Shown piece by piece: positions 59,391 through 64,000 of a DNA stretch of 64,000 nt. This DNA comes from Scytonema hofmannii PCC 7110. GTDB lineage: Bacteria > Cyanobacteriota > Cyanobacteriia > Cyanobacteriales > Nostocaceae. Both the position numbers and the translations under genes were made by a program. The stretch spans positions 2,348,190 to 2,412,189 of the forward strand of contig NZ_KQ976354.1 of assembly GCF_000346485.2 (NCBI RefSeq), written 5' to 3'. Position 1 is the stretch's first letter. The number at the start of each line of letters is the position of its first letter. Under the pieces are notes generated by a model, which saw only the letters and a program-made list of their open reading frames with translations, was not told the DNA's origin and searched no databases.

Positions 59391-60035
59391 ATGGATGAGT
59401 ACATCACCCCAGGGGAAGCAGCCCGAATACTCGGAGTTCATCCCCAATCCCTCAGAAGATGGGAAAAAGAAGAAAAGATTACCGCGTACCGCACACCAGG
59501 AAATCAACGAAGATTTAAGCAATCAGAAATTGAAGAATTCGCCGGAAAGCGCAAACCTCTCATTACAGTCTGTTATGCAAGAGTTAGTACATCGTCACAA
59601 CGAGACGACCTTGAACGACAACTTGCGTTCTTGGGCGAACGATTCCCGGAGGCTGAACTTGTTTCAGAAGTTGGAAGCGGACTCAATTTTAAGAGGAAAA
59701 AGCTGCGATCCGTTCTGGAGCGAGTTCTGCGGGGAAATATTCAAAAACTTGTCGTTGCCCACCCAGACAGACTGTGTAGATTTGGGTTTGAATTGGTTAA
59801 GTGGTTATGCGAAACAAATAGATGTGAACTCTTGGTTCTCGATAACCGCCAACTCAGTCCTGAACAGGAGCTGGTTTCAGATATGCTGTCCATCATCCAC
59901 TGTTTCAGTTCACGGCTTTACGGACTTAGAAAATACAGAAAAGAAATTGGACAAGACTTACGGCAAGAATCCCTACAAGAAGAGTCAAAACACACCGCCG
60001 AACAGTCTTGTCAAGATTCCGATATTTCCCTGTAA
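59391..60035 (+). CDS. tnpA: IS607 serine recombinase TnpA
   Basis: 214 aa from ATG 59391. An N-terminal MerR-like helix-turn-helix (ITPGEAARILGVHPQSLRRWEKEEKITAYRTPGNQRRF) is followed by the serine recombinase catalytic domain with the nucleophile in CYARVSTSSQRDDLERQ (about residue 65), LVVAHPDRLCRFG and LVLDNRQLSPEQELVSDMLSI. The catalytic Ser and first Arg are present. It would excise and insert the element as a small serine recombinase. It overlaps tnpB. Confidence 0.93.
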   Translation: MDEYITPGEAARILGVHPQSLRRWEKEEKITAYRTPGNQRRFKQSEIEEFAGKRKPLITVCYARVSTSSQRDDLERQLAFLGERFPEAELVSEVGSGLNFKRKKLRSVLERVLRGNIQKLVVAHPDRLCRFGFELVKWLCETNRCELLVLDNRQLSPEQELVSDMLSIIHCFSSRLYGLRKYRKEIGQDLRQESLQEESKHTAEQSCQDSDISL

Positions 60036-61191
60036 AAAATTGCACGCTATTTGGAAACAATGGTTAGCTGCGTATAGATGGGTGTATAACCAATGCATTC
60101 AATTATTTAATGCTGGGACTGTATTGCCTAAAGGTACTAGCCTGGATCAATATATACAATTCCTGCAAAAGCGTCCAGAATATGAATGGACACAGTGTTT
60201 AGGTAAAACTAGGCAAGAATCTGTGTGTGAAGCTGAAAGTGCAAAACGGCAAGCTTTAAAGGCGTGGAAAGCTAAACCAAAGACTGAACGCGGTAAATTT
60301 GAAATGCGATTTCGTTCTTGTCGGGATAAGTCCCAAGTCATTCAATTTAAGAATGATGCTTACAAGAATGGTACATGGTTTCCTAGTAAAGCAAAAGGAT
60401 TGCTGTTTTGTTCTGCAATTGGGTACGAAGTGCCACAAAGTTGTGTCTATGGAACAGAGTTAGTTTATCAGAGAGGTCAATGGTTTGCGTGCTTTCCAGA
60501 GGTGCGAGAAGTAGTAGCGACCAGAAGCGATAAAGTGATTGCTCTTGACCCTGGTAATCGCTGTTTTTTGACTGGGTATGACGGGGAAAACATCTTAGAG
60601 ATTGGCAAGGGAGATATCGGGCGCATCACTAGATTGTGCCTGCACCTTGACAGTTTAATCAGTCAAAAAGGCTCTTGCAAAGGTAAACAAAACAAACGTA
60701 AAAGATATAAGCTATCTCTAGCTATAGAACGTTTGAGAGAAAGAATTCGTAACCTAGTGAATGATTTACACCACAAAGCGTCCAGCCTGCTAACCAGTAC
60801 GTATAAACTCATATTTCTCCCCACCTATGAAACCAGTCAAATGGTTTTGAAAACTGCCCGAAAGATTAATAGGAAGTCAGTCAGAAATATGCTATCTTGG
60901 GCGACCAGGCGATTTGCCAAGCACTTAGAGCAGGCTGCTAAAAGAAACGGTGTGATCGTGGTTAGGATTAACGAATCATATACCTCAAAAACCTGCCCAC
61001 ACTGTGGAGAAATTCACCGTAAACTAGGTGGCAACAAAGTATTTTCATGCCCTAAATGTAAGTTTACGGCTCCCAGGGATTGGGTAGGCGCAGTTAACAT
61101 TATGTTGGCTGCTTTGCAGGCTACCGCCTTCCAGGTTAAGGGAACACAACTGTCTATTGAGTCCTTAACCCAGGATGTTGTAGTTTCATAA
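59947..61191 (+). CDS. tnpB: TnpB, RNA-guided nuclease of IS607
   Basis: About 414 aa from TTG 59947, chosen because family homology starts at DKTYGKNPYKKS; a GTG at 59824 is also possible. RuvC-type active site: Asp in VIALDPGNR, Glu in FLPTYETSQM and Asp in APRDWVGAVNI, with a zinc ribbon CPHC...CPKC between the last two. An N-terminal helical half (AIWKQWLAAYRWVYNQCIQLF) precedes. TnpB of these elements is an RNA-guided DNA nuclease and an ancestor of Cas12. The catalytic residues are intact. The frame is also open upstream to 59395, but that overlaps tnpA and is not TnpB-like. Confidence 0.93.
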   Translation: MDKTYGKNPYKKSQNTPPNSLVKIPIFPCKKLHAIWKQWLAAYRWVYNQCIQLFNAGTVLPKGTSLDQYIQFLQKRPEYEWTQCLGKTRQESVCEAESAKRQALKAWKAKPKTERGKFEMRFRSCRDKSQVIQFKNDAYKNGTWFPSKAKGLLFCSAIGYEVPQSCVYGTELVYQRGQWFACFPEVREVVATRSDKVIALDPGNRCFLTGYDGENILEIGKGDIGRITRLCLHLDSLISQKGSCKGKQNKRKRYKLSLAIERLRERIRNLVNDLHHKASSLLTSTYKLIFLPTYETSQMVLKTARKINRKSVRNMLSWATRRFAKHLEQAAKRNGVIVVRINESYTSKTCPHCGEIHRKLGGNKVFSCPKCKFTAPRDWVGAVNIMLAALQATAFQVKGTQLSIESLTQDVVVS

Positions 61192-61491
61192 TCTCGTGAG
61201 AGATGTGAGGCTTAAAGGTAGCACACGAATATACTTCCCTATCAGTTCCCAGAAAATTCATAAATTTGGCTTTGCCACGTTTACAGCACAGTATATTCTT
61301 GTTCTGGTAATAATTTTTCTCAGAAATTACTTGGAAAAGGCTTTTATATTGTGTTCGGTTAAAGACTTATTATTAAGGCAGATGGGGAGATGGGGGGATA
61401 GGGAGATGGGGAGCGGGTTTTTCGGTTTTTGCACAGATCGTTTAATAATAACTAATCAACCGAACATGATATTAGAGAATTAACGATCGCT
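61192..61491. other. Spacer after IS607, possible omega-RNA and heptad array
   Basis: Just past tnpB is the likely right end and guide-RNA region of the element. GATGGGGAGATGGG-type heptads (61381-61413) follow. The plus-strand frame at 61196-61483 has no features of a real gene. Confidence 0.5.
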
Positions 61492-62289
61492 ATGCCTCAG
61501 TTCCAGACTAATGGCATTGAACTGTTCTACCAGATTCAAGGCACGGGGGAACCTTTGCTGTTGATTTCCGGTTTTTTGTGCGACCATACCTACTGGTCAC
61601 TACTCATACCATCCCTCACCCAGCAGTATCAAGTTATTCGATTGGATAATCGAGGTATGGGGCGCAGTTCTACTTCCAACTACGCCTATAGTATAAAACA
61701 GATGGCAACCGACGTTGCTGGATTACTTGAACATCTTGGGATCGACAAAGTACACGTAGCAGGTCATTCTATGGGTGGTCAAATTGCCCAAGAACTGGCT
61801 TTGGCACACCCAGAAAAGATGCTTAGTTTGTTACTCCTCTCATCTTTGGCAAAGGGTGATGAGCACTTTAATGCCATTATCGAGACATGGGGAGACCTCG
61901 CTCGAATTTTGGACTTGGAACTTTATGAAAAAGTCATTTTGCCCTGGATATTTACAAATACCTTCTATTCTACCCCAGGAGCAATAGAAACGATGATTAA
62001 TATGGCAATTAATTATCCTTTTCCGCCCATACCCCAAGAATTGTATTATCACAGCCGAGCTATTACCAGCAGCGACATTCGCTTTCGCCTCAATCGCATT
62101 TATTGTCCAACTTTAGTTCTAGTCAGTAGACAAGATATTCTAACTCCGGTAAAGTTTTCCGAGGAACTAGTGCAAGGCATTCCCAACGCCGAACTAGTTG
62201 TTCTTGATTCTGGAGGTCATGGTTTTATAATTGAGTCGCCAGAAACTGTAGCTCAAGCCATCTGCAATTTTCTTGCAAAGGTATCTTAA
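61492..62289 (+). CDS. Alpha/beta hydrolase
   Basis: 265 aa with the canonical fold: LLLISGFLCDHTYW (oxyanion side), LDNRGMGRSS, nucleophile AGHSMGGQIA (Ser about 95), acid Asp in SRQDILTP (about 213) and His in GGHGFI (about 242). GFLCDHTYWSLL and the cap region resemble lipase/peroxidase-like or epoxide-type hydrolases; the substrate is unknown. It begins a second part of the oxidoreductase block after the IS607 insertion. Confidence 0.9.
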   Translation: MPQFQTNGIELFYQIQGTGEPLLLISGFLCDHTYWSLLIPSLTQQYQVIRLDNRGMGRSSTSNYAYSIKQMATDVAGLLEHLGIDKVHVAGHSMGGQIAQELALAHPEKMLSLLLLSSLAKGDEHFNAIIETWGDLARILDLELYEKVILPWIFTNTFYSTPGAIETMINMAINYPFPPIPQELYYHSRAITSSDIRFRLNRIYCPTLVLVSRQDILTPVKFSEELVQGIPNAELVVLDSGGHGFIIESPETVAQAICNFLAKVS

Positions 62290-62318
62290 TCTCGCCTTTC
62301 TGTCAGAAGGAAGTTCAA

Positions 62319-63041
62319 ATGAATTTTTTTATTGTGTACGCTCACCCCGAACCTAAAAGTTTTAATGGTGCATTAACCAGCCATGCAAAAAAAGCTTTGG
62401 AAGCAGCAGGACATAAGACAATCATTTCCGATTTATATGCTATGCAGTTCAATCCAGTTTCCGATCGCCGCAATTTTATTTCTGAAACCAACCCCGACCA
62501 CTACAAACAGCAAGCAGAAGAATTGCACGCAACAGAAGTGGATGGCTTTGCGGCGGACATCAAAGCAGAAATGGAAAAACTGGATTGGTGCGACGTGCTT
62601 ATCTTTCAGTTTCCTTTATGGTGGTTTGGATTTCCCGCTATTTTAAAAGGTTGGGTTGATAAAGTTTTTGCATTGGGGAAAATTTATGGAAATGGCAAGT
62701 GGTATGACAACGGCGCGTTTAAAGGTAAAAAAGCCATGCTGTCTTTGACAACTGGTGGACCTTTAACTATGTACACTGAAATTGGTATCAATGGCGATAT
62801 TCACACCATTCTTTATCCAATTAACCACGGAATTCTGCGCTTTGTAGGTTTTGATGTTTTACCACCTTTCATTGTTTGGGGCGCAAGTCGTCTTAGTGAT
62901 GAACGCCGCCAAATTTATTTGGAACAGTACCAAAATCGGTTGTTGACTATAGATCGAGTTCCTGCTATCGTCTATCCTTCTCTTGATGATTTTGATGAGA
63001 CTTTTCAATTAAAAACGTCAGAAATTATTATTGAGGGCTAA
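62319..63041 (+). CDS. NAD(P)H-dependent quinone oxidoreductase (flavodoxin-like fold)
   Basis: 240 aa of the NQO1/MdaB/KefF family. FIVYAHPEPKSFNGAL is the FMN or FAD phosphate loop, FQFPLWWFGFPAILKGWVDKVFALGKIYGNGKWYDNG contains the flavin-binding and dimer segment, and LSLTTGGP is the next. It performs two-electron quinone reduction, avoiding semiquinone radicals. With OYE, nitroreductase and GST it completes an electrophile-protection set. It starts 29 nt after the hydrolase, so the two form an operon. Confidence 0.9.
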   Translation: MNFFIVYAHPEPKSFNGALTSHAKKALEAAGHKTIISDLYAMQFNPVSDRRNFISETNPDHYKQQAEELHATEVDGFAADIKAEMEKLDWCDVLIFQFPLWWFGFPAILKGWVDKVFALGKIYGNGKWYDNGAFKGKKAMLSLTTGGPLTMYTEIGINGDIHTILYPINHGILRFVGFDVLPPFIVWGASRLSDERRQIYLEQYQNRLLTIDRVPAIVYPSLDDFDETFQLKTSEIIIEG

Positions 63042-63105
63042 TGGCTAATGGTGAGACTAGCCCTACAGAGAAGTTTCTCAATTTATGAACCTGAAATCCA
63101 AAAAT

Positions 63106-63723
63106 ATGAGTGGTAAATTTCTTGTTTTTGAAGGTGTGGAGGGTTGTGGTAAAACCAGCCAGATACAGCGTACTCAAGAGTGGTTGGAAAGTCTCAACAT
63201 TTCTGCAATTGTGACTCGCGAACCGGGAGGTACGGAGTTGGGTTTGCACCTGCGTCAATTATTATTAGAAGCAGAATCTACCTCGATTACAAATAAAACG
63301 GAGTTACTCTTGTATGCAGCCGATCGCTCTCAACACGTTGACCAAATTATTAAACCAGCCCTAGCCGAGGGAAAAGTAGTTTTGTGCGATCGCTACACTG
63401 ACTCTACCATCGCTTATCAAGGTTGGGGACGTGGAATCAGTCTTGAAATGATAGAGCAACTCAATCTTTTAGCAACTGGTGGTCTACAAAGCAATTTGAC
63501 CATCTTACTTGATATTGACCCAGAAATTTCTTTCAATCGAATCGTTGCCAAACGACAATTAGACCGAATGGAACAAGCAGATTTAGCTTTTCACCATCGC
63601 GTTCGTCAGGGTTTCTTGTCATTAGCTGAAAAATTTCCAGAAAGAATTGTCGCGATCGATGCCAATCAAAATATTGATAAAGTAACTGCGGATATTCAAC
63701 AGTTACTGATAAGTCGCAGATGA
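63106..63723 (+). CDS. tmk: Thymidylate kinase
   Basis: 205 aa from ATG 63106 (MSGKFLVFEGVEG), 21 nt after another ATG at 63085. P-loop FEGVEGCGKTSQ (about 7-18), REPGGTELG (dTMP site), DRYTDSTIAYQGWGRG with the DRY motif, DIDPEISFNR, and the lid. It phosphorylates dTMP to dTDP with ATP for DNA synthesis. Length and motifs are normal. It is a housekeeping gene that ends the accessory block. Confidence 0.93.
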   Translation: MSGKFLVFEGVEGCGKTSQIQRTQEWLESLNISAIVTREPGGTELGLHLRQLLLEAESTSITNKTELLLYAADRSQHVDQIIKPALAEGKVVLCDRYTDSTIAYQGWGRGISLEMIEQLNLLATGGLQSNLTILLDIDPEISFNRIVAKRQLDRMEQADLAFHHRVRQGFLSLAEKFPERIVAIDANQNIDKVTADIQQLLISRR

Positions 63724-63780
63724 AATTGGGGAAAGGGGAAATAATTCCCCAGTTTCTAATCGCTAGAGCGTCGGTACAGT

Positions 63781-63921
63781 AAGGGACTTCCAAATAAAAA
63801 AATATCCCAAAATTTCTTGTGGTGCGGGCGTCCTCGCCCGCCACTACCCGCCACTACATAGAAGACGGGCGGGGACGCCCGTCCCACAATCACCGGATAA
63901 TTTATTTCCTGGAAATCCCTT
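63781..63921. repeat. 141-bp MITE-like element with GGGCGTCC palindromes
   Basis: The ends AAGGGACTTCCA (63781-63792) and TGGAAATCCCTT (63910-63921) are inverted with one mismatch, extended by ATAAAA.A.ATATCC and GGATAATTTATTT. The interior has GCGGGCGTCCTCGCCCGC and GGGCGGGGACGCCCG. Partial copies are at 7.2 and 20.5 kb. Confidence 0.75.
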
Positions 63922-63936
63922 AAGCAGTTATTTAGA

Positions 63937-63964
63937 AACCTGGTATCTCCAAGATACCGGGTTT
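63937..63964. repeat. GGTATCT stem-loop
   Basis: AAACCTGGTATCT and AGATACCGGGTTT form a 13-bp stem (one G-T pair) similar to the hairpin at 17699. Nothing else is visible up to base 64000. Confidence 0.65.
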
Positions 63965-64000
63965 GGTGCTCCCCTCTCAACCGCTTCAAACCCTTAACTG

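Larger units (their letters stand above)
59347..61250 (+). mobile_element. IS607-family element with tnpA and tnpB
   Basis: A 9-bp-arm palindrome (CTAATATAT-AAG-ATATATTAG, 59347-59367) lies just upstream of tnpA and may be part of the left end or its promoter. tnpA and tnpB overlap. The right end should lie 50-150 nt past the tnpB stop (61191), where CTCGTGAGAG is a small hairpin. IS607 elements have no terminal inverted repeats or target duplications, so the exact ends cannot be set by eye. Confidence 0.8.

Noticed and set aside
61196..61483. Plus-strand 95-codon frame after tnpB
   Set aside because: It crosses the probable end of IS607 and a heptad array, and has no recognisable features.

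Overview
The window comes from a filamentous, probably heterocyst-forming cyanobacterium (Nostocales: Nostoc, Calothrix, Scytonema or Tolypothrix relatives). The signs are frequent HIP1 octamers (GCGATCGC), an A+T-rich background, long intergenic spaces carrying short tandem heptamer repeats (TGGTCAC, GGTTAGT and CTACTCC types) and small palindromic or MITE-like repeats, and lineage-typical families: CHAT proteases, pentapeptide-GAF sensors, Ser/Thr kinase-FGE fusions, a PAS/GAF adenylate cyclase, a RexT-TrxA2 pair and a deoxyhypusine-synthase homologue for homospermidine. No rRNA, complete tRNA or CRISPR array was seen.

Layout. 1-7.1 kb: a cut membrane protein, a large serine recombinase with an eroded catalytic domain next to a VOC protein, and a two-gene P-loop ATPase/TPR module whose TPR gene holds seven near-identical 120-bp units. 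7.8-17.7 kb: adenylate cyclase, speY-like enzyme, a diguanylate cyclase reduced by internal deletion, a metallophosphoesterase, RidA, a probably truncated HMA protein and a methionyl-tRNA synthetase whose start is broken by an apparent one-base frameshift. 17.8-20.3 kb: a two-gene operon whose products match the two halves of fungal FluG / plant NodGS. 20.8-26 kb: an exported protein and a CHAT protease gene followed at once by a pentapeptide-GAF-HATPase gene. 27.4-33.3 kb: a five-gene surface-polysaccharide operon (three glycosyltransferases and a Wzm/Wzt-type ABC exporter).

33.5-39 kb is a graveyard of toxin-antitoxin modules (HigB stub with intact antitoxin, orphan HicB, beheaded PIN toxin), with an FAD oxidoreductase and two tandem paralogous membrane proteins. 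39-50.9 kb: a tricorn-type protease, a second CHAT protein (CHAT-TM-TPR), an IS630 remnant, a Ser/Thr kinase-FGE protein, an orphan potC between inverted heptamer arrays, a GDSL hydrolase and small proteins.

51-63 kb is a redox and electrophile-detoxification block: an MFS-ABM exporter, the peroxide-sensing repressor RexT divergent from thioredoxin A2, then SDR, old yellow enzyme, nitroreductase, methyltransferase, a YfcG-type glutathione transferase, alpha/beta hydrolase and NAD(P)H:quinone oxidoreductase. It is split by a broken hexapeptide acyltransferase and an IS607 element (serine recombinase TnpA plus TnpB). Thymidylate kinase ends the window.

The best candidates for a little-described system are the CHAT plus pentapeptide-GAF-HATPase pair, the ATPase/TPR pair, and the operon-form FluG. 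All functional statements are read from sequence motifs and from memory of the families; no search was run.
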